Source: Botryotinia globosa (taxonomy: Eukaryota > Ascomycota > Leotiomycetes > Helotiales > Sclerotiniaceae). From it: 64,000 nt of DNA. The notes under the pieces are model-generated. The model was given only the letters and a program-made list of their open reading frames with translations, searched no databases and was not told where the DNA came from. This document shows positions 1-13,300 of this stretch, in pieces; the stretch's first letter is position 1; each line of letters starts with the position of its first letter. A program made the translations under genes and the position numbers. The stretch covers positions 680,501 to 744,500 of the forward strand of contig RCSZ01000011.1 of NCBI GenBank assembly GCA_014898425.1, in the 5' to 3' direction.

Positions 1-564
1 AGCATGGAAATTCATATGCTACTATCCCAAGAGAACAAATGATTCAAAGTAACGGAGAATAATCAATTTATGTAGCAGGCAGAAGTCCCGATGAAGTTGA
101 CCTTATACTATCGAAGAACCTAGATGAAAGTACTAGATGCCATCATATTATTCGAGAAAATGAGTTGTCATAAAGGCAAACAAGCATGTAGAAACTCGAA
201 TAGCAAAGTCGAGTTCTATGGATGAAGGGAGACGGAGACACGAAGCATCTCGGAGAGGGGATTTTTTTGGCACCATTCAAGGATGGCGCGTCTCCCAAAT
301 TTAATGCCAAGCAATAGCAACACGGAAAGACGCGCACAGAAAAACAATCACGAGTTGGAACAGATATATGAAGATCAAGAATTGTGTGTTGATGGTTTTG
401 ATTATCTCATGGACCAACCATGCCGGAATACCCCAATATCCTTATGATACAATAAACACCTGAAAGCAAAGACCCATTTCCGTAACACACCCATCTTCCG
501 ACACAACAAGTCGAGGAAGAAAATTCATAATAGACGTAGAAAAGAACCGTAAATATGCAACCGT
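1..564. other. 3' flank of histone H4, no gene seen
   Basis: No open frame here looks coding. The stretch lies downstream of the H4 stop codon and should hold the H4 3' untranslated region and polyadenylation site, because fungal histone mRNAs are generally polyadenylated. The window edge cuts the next gene, if any. Confidence 0.5.
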
Positions 565-1038
<474 letters not shown>

Positions 1039-2256
1039 GATGAATGTGGGATATTAACAGGAGAATGTGTTTGGGGTATTGGTATTTGGTTGCTTGGAAA
1101 TTTGGAAAGGCGTTGTGGAATAGAATATGGAGATAATAAGAATTGGTATTTGGGAAGAAGTTCTGTAGTTCTTATCAAAAGATGCACTAAGGCCCCTTCC
1201 GCATCACCACGCTAAGTTAAAAACGCGCTAACACCAATCGGTTCAACATCAACAACAGGCCAGCGCAAGCTTGGTAAGCATGAATGGAAATTCTGATTGG
1301 CTGGAGGGAGAAAGTAAGAATGCCGGAGTAATAATTGATTAATGCAATAAGGCTGCGAAATTAGGTGGAAGTCAGAAGTTAGAACCCAATGGGCAGGTGC
1401 TTGATTACGGATGAGGAAAGGGTTTTATCATTTATGCTAGCCCTAGGTAGTAGGTAGGCAGAGAAGAGGAGTACAGGAGCCTGGAGGATATTCACCAAGC
1501 ATTCAAAGGTGGATGAGGAAATATGTACAATTCATGGTCATTCTCGGCTTTGGGCCATTGCTGAGATGGTCACATTGGGTTGAAACTCGGAGGTGGAACA
1601 CAGAGTCTTTCAAGCACGGCAGAGTGTCCATTCACCAACATGATACGGCATCGTTCTTCTTTTCTTGCAGGATGAAACCCGTAGTATCTAGTCGTAGCAT
1701 CGAGTAGTTGCCTCTTATTGCATAGTGCAGAACAGTACAGACAGTACAGACAGTACAGACAGTACAGATAATATGTACCTGTTTCTATTCCATTCAATGA
1801 TTCCTCATTCCTTCTCTTTCGGATCTTTCCCCAGTCTATGTATGTACAGTACATTGTACATTCACCATCCGGTTGCACTTGACTGGGTAGTTGCATGATG
1901 AGATCCTTGTTTTCCAAATCAATCCACTTTGTCCGCTTTAAAAAATGTCCCTTGAATTCTCATTGGTCAGTTTGCTGTAAAAAAGTCAAAAAACAAAAGT
2001 TCTTTTTCAAGCGATTTGAACAACTCAAAGCTCCTTCCTTTCCCACAGATTACACTAGCGTGTTTTTTCCCACAAAAGCACAGCCAAATCAATCACTCAC
2101 TAGCGTACTTTCGGATACAAATAATCGCCATCGCCCATTTCCATCTCTTTTCTTCTACATCATACAACCACCACTTCAATATCCACTTCATCACTTTCAT
2201 CAATCCACAACAACCATAAAAGAACTCCATCAAATTATCCATTAGAAGTATCAACA
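1039..2256. promoter_or_regulatory. Shared H4-H3 divergent promoter region
   Basis: This spacer separates the two divergent histone start codons. It contains three CCAAT-box cores: CCAAT at 1234-1238 and ATTGG (the reverse complement) at 1296-1300 and 1962-1966. Two lie near the H4 side and one near the H3 side, fitting CCAAT-binding complex input to both genes. Pyrimidine-rich sequence precedes the H3 ATG. The overlapping open frames on both strands have no recognisable product and I treat them as non-coding. Confidence 0.6.
1732..1767. repeat. 9-bp tandem repeat, four exact copies
   Basis: The unit ACAGTACAG is repeated four times without change in the middle of the H4-H3 spacer. A related but different repeat (GTACAGTA units) occurs near 25.74 kb. 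Function is unknown; it could be a neutral microsatellite or a clustered binding site. Confidence 0.85.
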
Positions 2257-2881
<625 letters not shown>

Positions 2882-5450
2882 ATATGGTTTCTTTTTTGAC
2901 TTCTCGATGACTTCAGCCTGAAAGCGCTTCGGCTTTAGGTCGATTGACACTGGCGATGGATCGGGGTGGATGATAATGCTTTGGGGGTATCTTACAAGGG
3001 TTTTACGGCATGGAGTTCATTTTCATTTTATGGGGGACCTGCGTTCTTACAGGCTGTACATTATTCAGCCAGCGACGGTGCGCTGAGCTAATGACAACAG
3101 ATAACAATTACGATTAGTTATCATTCTTTCAAACATCTATCTTGTATCTTACTGTGAATGTTGCGAAATGGCTTATGTTGTACGAAGTAACACCCCATCC
3201 AGATGCTGCTGTAATGGTGATCAAAGTGCCTATGCTCTAGAATGAACCTCGCATACCCGAACCAAATTACTGGCTGGTCTTTGAGCCCTCTAATATATTG
3301 CCTTTCCCTTTCTGTTTTGCATGCCCATCTCTGTATGTATGTTACTTCATCATATGGTCGACGATCATGGATATCCACCTGTACGCCCTTGGAAGTTACG
3401 CCTCGAATTGAAGATTCATTATTTATCCTCTTCGAGCTCTTACTTCTTCTACATTCGCAATTCTGCCTGCTGGTAGATTATTCCAAATATTACAACTACA
3501 TAGTAGCACCTTTCCCTCCTGCAATGTCAATACATTGTCAATTCAATGGCCTCACTGCCAACACCCACTTGGGATTTTTGCCCTCTTCTTTCCTCACTAC
3601 CCCCCACATGACTTGCGTGCCTTTTCACCTTTACCGCCATAGCTACGTACTATGAACTGCTGACTTAGCAAGCTATCATTTATCCCATGGTTCATCACTC
3701 TTGATACGATTGTTGTTGTATCAGATCAGCAGCGTCAAGCAATCTTATCCCTTTGTGACATTGTAAAGCGTAATCAATATACTATGGAATGTTCAGCTGT
3801 ATTCTTTCTATTGGGATTGTACCTATCAATACCGCAACCGGCTTCCAAACCATTTGGAAAGCAAAGGACCTATAGATTGCTTCAGATACCATGCTAGGTG
3901 AGTCTGTTGAAGACTTGGGAGTATGTGATGTATCTGATCGTCCTCCCTCATTCTCCCTCGTCTCACTACTAGACAGCTCGTATTCAATCAGTCCTGTCAT
4001 CGCTACAAACCTATGAGATTACTCCGCCCATCTTCTTGAGCCATTGTTCCAATGCTTGAATGTTCACAACGTTTCTACTTTTCTTGCTACTGAGAACAGC
4101 AATCCAATCATGTTCATTGCGGGCGTGTATCAAGAGAATGATTGCCATATATTCAGAGCTTCCAAAAATATCACTCCACAACCTTCATGAATGCTTCAAT
4201 GTTTGACAGTGTGATGATTCTACAGAACAGATTTGACCTTGTTTTCGCAAGTTGCCAGAAAACCATCTACACAGACTCTTCAATAGTAATCAAGAAACTT
4301 ATCTCATTTTATCATCGCCATTGAAGACTTTCTTCTCACCCTTTGATCCGGAACCTCAATTCGACTACACCTTCTACTAATCCTGCTATTTTGCCTTGTG
4401 AAGGGAAGCATGTCCGGCCTACTCGTGTAAAGATCCTCTCCAGATTTCTACACCAAAACCTCCATGATACCCATACCACGAATGTGCATAAAACAGCTTT
4501 GTGACTTATCTTCATCTTCTGGAACTTTGAAAGAATTGAATTTGACAGAAATAAACGAATCGAGATAGAAAGTGCATCTAGCCATAAGAACGCCACTATT
4601 AAATTCACACTTCGAATAGACCAAACGTACTAAATCTATGCGCCTTCAATGCTCCAATGCTCCTCGAGGATACCAATCGAAGTGTACTGTTCTTCTCCTC
4701 CATTGGATGGTAGCGGCAAAAAGCACTCACTGTCTCAGGAACAACATGTTGCAGAGCCTGCTCCTCCAAACATACGCCACATATTCAAACTTTCCTATAA
4801 AAGACATCCATCGCTTCACCCTTGCATTTGGATCTCACAAGCAAAGCAAGCTTTGAGGTAATATTTACATTCATGAGGATTTAGGTATCCGAAGCTGGAG
4901 GAAGTGTGATTAGATATACTTTGAACGGTGAGCACGAGAAGAGGCTTTGTACTGGGGGTTGTTGAGAAATGAAAGATCATACCGTTTAAGGAATGGAGCA
5001 GTCAAATGATGAATGTGAATATATGTTCCGTTCCTGGAGATTGAAGCCATGGAGGCAAGGAATAATGATGAATAATTCACTGAGACGCGTCAAAGAGTCT
5101 ACATTAAAGGTTCGGTTCGTCGGTTTCCCATGTAGGCAGTTACGGTTATTGTTCAAGAAGAAAGAATAGATTTTAGTGACTCTTTCTTTTCCACACAGTA
5201 AAAGTAAAAACGCAATTTATAAAAAGCAGTGCATGGCCCAGAAAGTTCAGATACCTAGTAATAGTACTTAAACATCGCGTTGAGTTGGTATGAAATGTTG
5301 CTTCTCCAACTGGCCTGAAGTAACAGCACGGATGCGGTGCCGCTTTTGAGCCAGCCCTACGCCTTACAAGAAGGCTATTTTACTTCAACCTCAAGTACAG
5401 CCATTTTTAATCAGCAACATCAACAGCACCAACAGGGCTGCCTCTTCAAA
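2882..5450. other. Spacer between H3 and RAD3, no gene recognised
   Basis: About 2.6 kb with scattered short open frames (for example 3242-3655 and 4638-4856) that show no recognisable domain, no consistent exon structure and stop-rich surroundings. It should contain the H3 3' untranslated region and the RAD3 promoter. A non-coding RNA or degraded gene cannot be excluded from sequence alone. Confidence 0.45.
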
Positions 5451-8334
5451 ATGAAGTTCAATATTGAGTATGTGTTTGTTATACTAATAGGAAAAAGTAT
5501 CATTTGAACTGATGGATGAACCAGTGATTTGCCAGTGCTCTTTCCATATCCGAGGATATATCCAGGTAGGCAATCAGGATGATCTTGATACTGAGTCCAA
5601 ATTCTGATTTGTTACATAGAACAATATGCGTATGTTATCTCACTTGGCTGGATTTTACACCAGAAAGAACGTTCGATGCTAATGTATGATGTTAAATCAG
5701 CTATATGTGCGATCTGAAAAGTATTTTGCCCCCTGCCTACTCACCGTAAGATCATCCGTTGCTGATATGTTTGACAGGAACGCTTGATGCCGGCGGCCAT
5801 TGTGTCTTGGAGATGCCTTCGGGTACCGGAAAGACCATCTCACTGCTGTCTTTGATCGTTGCGTATCAGCAATACTACCCAGAGCATAGGAAACTCATTT
5901 ACTGCTCACGTGATACAACTCAATCCTGAAGATGATGGAGACATACTAATGAGTGCTTAGGTACTATGTCCGAAATTGAAAAAGCGTTGGCAGAATTGAA
6001 AGCTCTTATGAAATATAGGGCGGAACAACTCGGCCACCAGGAAGATTTCCGTGGATTGGGATTGACTAGTCGTAAAAATTTATGTCTTCATCCTTCTGTG
6101 AAGCGGGAGAAGAGTGGTGCTGTTGTGGATGCTCGCTGTCGAAGTTTGACTGCTGGATTTGTGAAAGAGAAGAAGGAGAGGGGTGAAGATGTACCGGTGT
6201 GCATTTATCATGATGTAGGACTCTTCGTTATTTTGATCAGCATTGTACTGACGCGTCTATAATAGAACCTGGACCTCCTCGAACCACATAATCTTATACC
6301 AAATGGAGTATGGACGTTAGATGGGATAATGAGATATGGCGAAGAACACAAGCAATGCCCATACTTCACTTCCAGGCGAATGGTGAGTGTTGATGTCTTT
6401 ACAGCTTCGGTAACTAATGGAACTAGATGTCCTTCTGCAACGTGATCATTTACTCGTACCATTACTTACTCGACCCCAAAATTGCCGAGAGAGTTTCTAA
6501 AGAGCTGTCAAAGGATTGCATAGTTGTATTCGACGAAGCACACAATATTGATAACGTGTGCATCGAGTCCTTAAGTACTGATATCACAGATGACTCGCTT
6601 CGAAGGGCCAGTCGTGGAGCAATGAATCTCGAAAGCAGGATTTCAGACTTGAGGGATAGCGATTCAGAAAAACTCAAGGATGAATACGCCAAGTTGGTCG
6701 AGGGACTGCGTGGTGCTGACGAAGCTCGAGCAGAAGATGCATTCATGTCAAACCCTGGTTCGTTTATACTCTATCTCGCGCCAAAAATGCATAGTTACTC
6801 ACATCTTTTTAGCTCTACCAGATGATCTCCTCAAGGAAGCTGTCCCGGGAAACATTCGGAGAGCTGAGCATTTTGTCGTTTTTTTGAAACGCTTCATCGA
6901 ATATCTCAAGGTAAGTAAAGCTATAGCCGTATCGAAAAGCTAGCGGCTAATCTTAAGAAGACACGAATGAAAGTCCGGCAAGTTATTTCGGAGACACCGG
7001 CATCTTTCTTGGCTCATCTAAAAGAGTACACGTACATCGAAAAGAAGCCACTTAGATTTTGCGCAGAACGTTTAACATCTCTTGTGCGGACTTTGGAACT
7101 TACCAACATTGAGGACTATCAGCCACTTCAGGAAGTTGCAACTTTTGCCACCCTCGTAGCGACATATGAAAAGGGATTTCTTCTTATACTCGAGCCTTAT
7201 GAGTCTGATACCGCCGAAGTTCCCAATCCTGTTCTTCACTTCACCTGTCTTGATGCCGCAATAGCAATTAGGCCCGTCTTTGAGCGTTTCAGCTCCGTAA
7301 TTATCACGTCAGGTACTATTTCTCCACTCGAGATGTATCCTAAAATGCTTAATTTCGAGTGTGTTGTTCAGGAGTCTTACCCCATGACTCTCGCTCGACG
7401 CTCTTTTTTGCCTATGATTGTCACAAGAGGATCTGACCAGGTTGCCATTTCTTCGGGATTCCAAGTTCGAAATGAGCCTGCTGTTGTCCGTAATTACGGT
7501 AATCTACTAACGGAGATGTCTAAGCTCACTCCGGATGGCATGGTCGTTTTCTTTCCATCCTACTTATACATGGAGTCGATTATTAGTATGTGGCAAGGAA
7601 TGGGCATTTTAGATGAGGTTTGGAAATACAAGCTTATTCTCGTGGAAACTCCTGATGCACAAGAAACATCTCTAGCACTAGAGACCTATCGCACTGCGTG
7701 CTGTAACGGACGAGGAGCTATCCTTCTTTGTGTCGCTCGTGGAAAAGTCAGTGAGGGTATCGATTTCGACCATCAATACGGACGCACTGTGCTATGTATT
7801 GGAGTACCATTCCAGTATACCGAATCTCGAATTTTGAAAGCGCGGCTAGAGTTCCTCCGTGAAACATACAGGATTAGAGAGAATGACTTCCTATCCTTCG
7901 ATGCCATGAGACATGCAGCCCAATGTTTAGGACGTGTACTCAGAGGAAAAGATGATTACGGAATCATGGTGTTGGCCGATCGTCGATTCTTGAAGAAGCG
8001 AACTCAATTGCCAAAATGGATCAACCAGGCGATTCTCGATAGTGAAGTCAATTTGAGTACGGATATGGCGGTAGGAAGTGCGAAGAAATTTTTACGGAAT
8101 ATGGCACAGCCATTCAAGGCCAAGGATCAGGAGGGAATTAGTACGTGGAGCTTGCAGGATCTGGAAAAATTCAAGGAGAAGCAGTATGAAGAGACACTTC
8201 AAGCATTGAGAGGTGGTGGGAAGGGCGAGCCAATGGATGGCATCAAGAATGGCAACGAGCAAACAGTTAAAGAAGATGAGTATGGCATGGATGATGATGA
8301 AATGGAGGCGTCGATGATGCAGTTAGATGCATAG
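5451..8334 (+). CDS. RAD3: RAD3/XPD-type 5'-3' DNA helicase, TFIIH subunit
   Basis: This is the ATP-dependent DNA helicase of TFIIH, which opens DNA in nucleotide excision repair and supports transcription initiation. Ten exons (5451-5467, 5525-5565, 5620-5629, 5701-5720, 5778-5909, 5961-6214, 6266-6382, 6427-6757, 6813-6910, 6961-8334) total 2394 nt, giving 797 residues, close to yeast Rad3 (778). Walker A is MPSGTGKT with K48; DEAH lies at about 233-236; the four iron-sulphur cysteines are at about 115 (NLCLHP), 133 (DARCRS), 154 (VCIYHD) and in QCPYFTSRR. Helicase motifs [16 protein letters not shown] (here [18 protein letters not shown]) and [14 protein letters not shown] are intact. The C-terminus is acidic. 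The 5' part is broken into exons as small as 10 nt. It ends 172 bp from the convergent PRP3 stop. Confidence 0.96.
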
Positions 8335-8506
8335 GTAGACTTTTATGGATAGTCATCTATTGAAGTCTAGGAAAGGATATACATCATAATTGTAAGATAG
8401 CAATGACGGCTTTGTGGCCCAAGAAAGGAAAATAAATTGGTTCATTTGGTATCTAATTCTGGAGTGGGGCTCTAATAATAAAAAGGTATAACCACGGCCA
8501 TCACTT

Positions 8507-10024
8507 CTAATTCATGCTCTTCGCCACAGTCCAAAAGCTGTCCATTTTGGATCTTGTCAAAGCATCTCGAGCTGCACTATCTGTCTCGCACACCTTACTT
8601 TGCCACTTCCTGAATGCTCTAGACTTCTGCTCTCCTTCCCAGACCAATTGGCATTTGTTCAGCGTCATGTCCTTCAACTCTCCTTTCTCATCTTCTGCCT
8701 TCAACCAATCTTGCAATGCATCTGCTTTTGTACCCTCCTTGATTCGTGTGGGTGAGTTTTCAGTCCAGTCTATTCGTTGCATCATAAGCTTTTTATATTG
8801 CCTGATACTATGCTCGCCGCCCTCGACAACCACCAAATTGAATCTTGGATGCAAAATACAGATGCCTGTGAGAGCATGCTGTTCTGCGTTTTTGGCGATT
8901 TTGAATCTGTGACTACCGTTCGCAAGGCTCCCAATCTTAAATACTAAAGCATGAATGCCCTTTGCGGCATCCTTCTCCTGATTTGCAGCCAATTTCTCAT
9001 GTCTCTGTTCTTTCGTCAACTTTCGATCTTGGTTCGTCTCGACATGTTTCTGGTGTCGATCTGCGATTTCTCGGTTGACACGAGCTTCGACTGCGGTTGG
9101 ATCCTTGACAGCTTCTTCTCCTAATACCCGCATAAGATTTCCCTTCTTGACCTTGGGAGGCGGCGCGGGCTCCAATCCAAGTCTAATCTTTGCTTGCTGT
9201 TCCTTCAATTCAGCCATTCGACGCTGTCTCCGTAGTTTAGCTTGTTCTTTCGCGGTTAGGAACATAGGTTTGGGCGCAGGCGCATTCTTTTCTTGAGGTG
9301 GTTCAAGTAAAACGGGATGCTGAACATATTCTGTAATAATTGAGTCTGGGGTACCGATTTTGAGAGTCTTTGGATTCGAAATATCGTCATAATTCTTGCC
9401 ATCTACCAGGCCTTCGTCCCACCATTCGATCTCTGGCGGTGCTTCGACAAGGAATTTCTTCTCGGTATCGATATCCTCGTCAATGCCAATCTTTCGCGAA
9501 GACTCGGCGATACGCTTTTTCATAGCCTCTAGGGCGGCCTGTCTTCGAAGTGCATTTGCTTGTGCTATGTACTTTCCCTTCTGGTTGAAAACTAGTTGTC
9601 TCGAGTGCCGATTCTTTGGCGTTGCTGTTTGCCCACCTAGGCTCATATCAAAGTATGGATTGTTGCGGATCTCTTCCGTCGAAGGCCCCGAAATATCGAG
9701 TTGTTTCCTAGGCTTCGCCGTCGCCTTTTCTTGTTGAGGGCGAGCATTTCCAATGCTAGTTGCGAACTTGGGCGCAGTTGATTTTGAAGGCTTGTATTGT
9801 CCAAGGTCTTGTAGTGCTGGGTGAAGATCGACATTCAAACCTCCTTTCGCAAGCATAGGATGTAAGCCAACATTTAACCCACCCTTTGCCTTGCTACCGC
9901 CGACTGCAGCTGCGACCCTGGCTTTCAAAGATGCGAGCTTCTCGGCAGCAGACTCTGGCTTGCCAACACGGCTGGAGGAATCATGTCGAGGTGCCAAAAT
10001 TGGAGAGGCTTTCCCTCGATCCAT
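8507..10024 (-). CDS. PRP3: U4/U6 snRNP protein PRP3
   Basis: A single-exon gene of 505 residues encoding the U4/U6 small nuclear ribonucleoprotein Prp3, needed to form the U4/U6.U5 tri-snRNP in splicing. The central basic region (about 150-370: NPYFDMSLGG, MFLTAKEQAKLRRQRRMAELKEQQ, then KVKKGNLMRVLGEEAVKDPTAVEA) matches the PRP3 domain. The C-terminal part (about 375-500) with GICILHPRFNLVVVEGGEHS, IRQYKKLMMQRIDW and KCQLVWEG matches the ferredoxin-like DUF1115 domain. It is shorter than human PRPF3 and near yeast length. The N-terminus carries a small duplication, KGGLNVxLHPxL twice within about residues 47-71. The start is the first ATG of the open frame. It is head to head with the polymerase I subunit gene. 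Confidence 0.93.
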   Translation of the reverse strand: MDRGKASPILAPRHDSSSRVGKPESAAEKLASLKARVAAAVGGSKAKGGLNVGLHPMLAKGGLNVDLHPALQDLGQYKPSKSTAPKFATSIGNARPQQEKATAKPRKQLDISGPSTEEIRNNPYFDMSLGGQTATPKNRHSRQLVFNQKGKYIAQANALRRQAALEAMKKRIAESSRKIGIDEDIDTEKKFLVEAPPEIEWWDEGLVDGKNYDDISNPKTLKIGTPDSIITEYVQHPVLLEPPQEKNAPAPKPMFLTAKEQAKLRRQRRMAELKEQQAKIRLGLEPAPPPKVKKGNLMRVLGEEAVKDPTAVEARVNREIADRHQKHVETNQDRKLTKEQRHEKLAANQEKDAAKGIHALVFKIGSLANGSHRFKIAKNAEQHALTGICILHPRFNLVVVEGGEHSIRQYKKLMMQRIDWTENSPTRIKEGTKADALQDWLKAEDEKGELKDMTLNKCQLVWEGEQKSRAFRKWQSKVCETDSAARDALTRSKMDSFWTVAKSMN

Positions 10025-10374
10025 GTTGTCGAAAATATATGTTTGTCAATTGTGTATTGGGAAAGAGATATATGGCGCACATACACCAAGTCGGCGATCC
10101 TGAAGTATCGTAACCGTTAAGTGCTCACACGCGAATCATGAGGAAGCTCTGCCTGGGTGTACAGAACTTCGGTCAACACGTGATCAATAGATGGGGTTAT
10201 CGTGCTGCCTTATCAGCACCGGGGGCCGGCGAAAAAAAAGTTTCCCCGACGAAAGGAACTTTTTTTGTATCTACATTGAAGCTTCAACTTGCGAACTCTT
10301 CGGAATCGCAAATTTCCAATCTAATCAAACAACCTATGGCAGTATTCCTGCTTTAGCGTTAACTGCCAATCACA
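10025..10374. promoter_or_regulatory. Bidirectional promoter between PRP3 and RPA190
   Basis: Only 350 bp separate the two start codons, so regulatory sequence must be shared. It contains a CACGTG E-box at 10177-10182 and a poly-A run next to GTTTCC (about 10231-10244) followed by a T-run at 10260-10267. Factors are not assignable from sequence alone. Confidence 0.6.
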
Positions 10375-13300
10375 ATGAATATCTCACAGCCAGTTCCGTC
10401 AGCCATTGAGAGCGTAGACTTTGCATTTCTTTCCACGGCTGAGATTAAATCTCTCTCTGTAAAGAGGATAGAGAATCCTGTTACTTTTGACAGTCTTCTT
10501 CACCCAGTTCCAGGAGGTCTTTACGATCCAGCTTTAGGCGCATGGGGTGACAATAAGTAAGCAATGTATCCATTCAATTGCATAGAATACTAACATTAGA
10601 AAGCTGCACAACATGTAATCTCAGTTCCTTTTCCTGCCCGGGTCATGCAGGCCATATCGACCTACCCGCACCCGTTTACCACCCAACTTTTATGGATCAA
10701 GTTTTGCGATTATTGCGATCAAAATGCAAGTACTGCCATCAGTTTAGAATGTCGCGCAAGGAGGTCAATCGATATGTTTGCAAGTTGCGCCTGATTCAAC
10801 ACGGTCTGCTGAGCGCCGCCGAGGAGATTGAAAATATCGAAGTTGCTCAGCCAAAGGAAGGAGAAGAGCCTGCTAGTGATTCGGATGAAGAGTCTCCCGT
10901 CGACAGTGTCATTCGAAGAAGACTTGCATTTGTTAAAAAGGAGCTCAAGGCCGCCAAGGCATCTGGATGGGAATGGAGAAAGGAAAAGCATGAAGGTGTG
11001 GCTGAAGCACGCCGAGTTGTAGTTAAGAGCTTTATGAAAGCAATTACTGCAGGAAGGCTATGTGGAAACTGTCAAGGTATATCTCCAACTTACCGCAAGG
11101 ACCGATATGTAAAGATCTTCGAAAAGTCTTTGAGTGTCAAAGATAAGGCCAAGATGGCTCAAGGCAGCTATCGAGCTGTCAATGCCGTTCAATTGGTTCA
11201 TGGCGAGAAGAAAGATCGGGATGGCGACGAAGGAATTGCAGATATTGACTTAGAATCCAACGAGGATGAGGATGAAGGCGAAGGCGAAAGCCTTGATGTG
11301 GATGGGGATGTGTTCATGGATGGCTCCGCGACTCCAAGCTCTAAACCTCGAGTCGCACCACTGCCACAGCGATATGTTGATGCTATGGAAGTCAAAGCAT
11401 CGTTGACATTGCTGTTCGAAAAAGAGCAAGAAATTCTGTCCCTCGTTTACAATTCCAGATCATCCGCCAAGAAGCCATCCGCGGTGAAAGCAGATATGTT
11501 TTTCCTACAGACACTTCTTGTGCCTCCAAATAGATACCGCCCAGAAGCGAAGACAGGCGATGGCGAAATTGCCGAAGCACAACAAAATTCACTGTACAAG
11601 CAGATCTTGAAGAGTGCTGATACTGTGAACCAAATTTACCTCGATATCCAGAATCCCGACAGGCCATCGCAAAGCCAAACTTTGAGAAAGAGAGATTTCT
11701 TTGACCTCCAAGAAGCGTGCTGTTCAATGCAGGACACTGTCAATTCCTTGATTGATAGAGATCGAAATCCTATCCAAGGTGCAGCTGGAAAGAAGAACGA
11801 AGATGGTATCAAGCAAAAATTGGAGAAAAAGGAGGGTCTTTTCAGAAAGAACATGATGGGTAAACGTGTCAACTTTGCTGCTCGTTCCGTCATCTCTCCA
11901 GATCCAAATATCGAAACAAACGAAATCGGTGTTCCTCCTGTTTTCGCCAAGAAGCTCACATACCCAGAACCTGTCACGAGTCATAACTTCAAGGAAATGC
12001 AGCAAGCAGTTATTAATGGTGTTGACAAATGGCCTGGTGCTGCTGCAATTGAGAATGAGAATGGGCAAGTCATTAATCTACGCTCAAAGACGCAGGACGA
12101 AAGAATGGCACTAGCGAATCAGTTGCTTGCATCGTCCAGTAACGGAGCTAGCGGTGCTCGCAACAAGAAAGTTTATCGACATCTTACCAATGGAGATGTT
12201 GTACTTATGAACCGTCAACCAACTCTGCACAAGCCCTCGATAATGGGTCACAGAGCCAGAGTACTTCCAGGAGAGAAGACAATTCGCATGCACTACGCCA
12301 ACTGTAACACCTATAACGCTGATTTCGATGGAGACGAAATGAACATGCATTTCCCACAAACAGAAGTTGCTCGCGCAGAAGCGCTACAGATTGCTGACAC
12401 TGATCACCAATATCTTAGTGCAACCGCTGGTAAACCTCTGAGAGGTCTGATTCAAGATCATATTTCCGTTTCTGTTTGGATGTGTAACAAAGATACATAC
12501 TTTGATCGAGCTACCTATCAACAACTTATCTACAATTGTATTCGCCCAGAAAGTGGACACATTGTGGGCGACCGCATAGAGACTGTGCCACCTGCAATCA
12601 TTAAACCTGTCGCACGCTGGACTGGAAAGCAGGTCATCACAACAATATTAAAAAACATCACACCTCTCAACTGCGCCCCAATATCTCTTACAGGAAAAAC
12701 ACAAACTCCAGCTGATCGATGGGGTGCGGATTCAGAGGAAGGTGTTGTACTTTTTAAGGGTGGTGAGTTCATTACTGGAATCTTGGACAAAGCACAGATC
12801 GGTCCTGCTGGAGGTGGTCTCATCCACTCTGTTCATGAGGTCTATGGCCCTGTCACAGCTGGAAAGCTTCTGAGTATTCTTGGTCGTTTATTAACGAAGT
12901 ATCTTCATATGAGGGCTTTCACTTGCGGAATGGATGATCTCAGGCTCACACCCGAAGGCGAGAAAACCCGTATCGAGACTTTGTCAGATGCCGGTAAGAT
13001 TGGTCTTGAAGTGGCTGCTAAGTACGTTTCTCTCGAAGATCAAAAACCTACCGAAACCGATCAAGAGCTGCTCAATAGATTGGAGGATGTAATGAGAGAC
13101 GATTCCAAACAAGCAGGTCTAGATGCGTTGATGAACGCTCGCGCCGGCAAGCTTTCTACCTCTATTACTAATGCATGCCTTCCCCAAGGCTTGGTCAAGC
13201 AATTCCCGCACAACCAGATGCAGAATATGACAGTTTCTGGAGCCAAGGGTAGTGCTGTCAACGCCAATCTTATCTCTTGTAATTTGGGACAACAAGTCTT

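Noticed and set aside
1895..2245. 116-codon frame upstream of H3
   Set aside because: It lies in the histone promoter and leader, ends just before the H3 ATG, and has no recognisable domain.
10557..10599. RPA190 intron ending at the AG at 10598-10599
   Set aside because: That acceptor shifts the frame to an early stop; the AG at 10602-10603 gives GDNNCTTC, matching the conserved zinc cluster.
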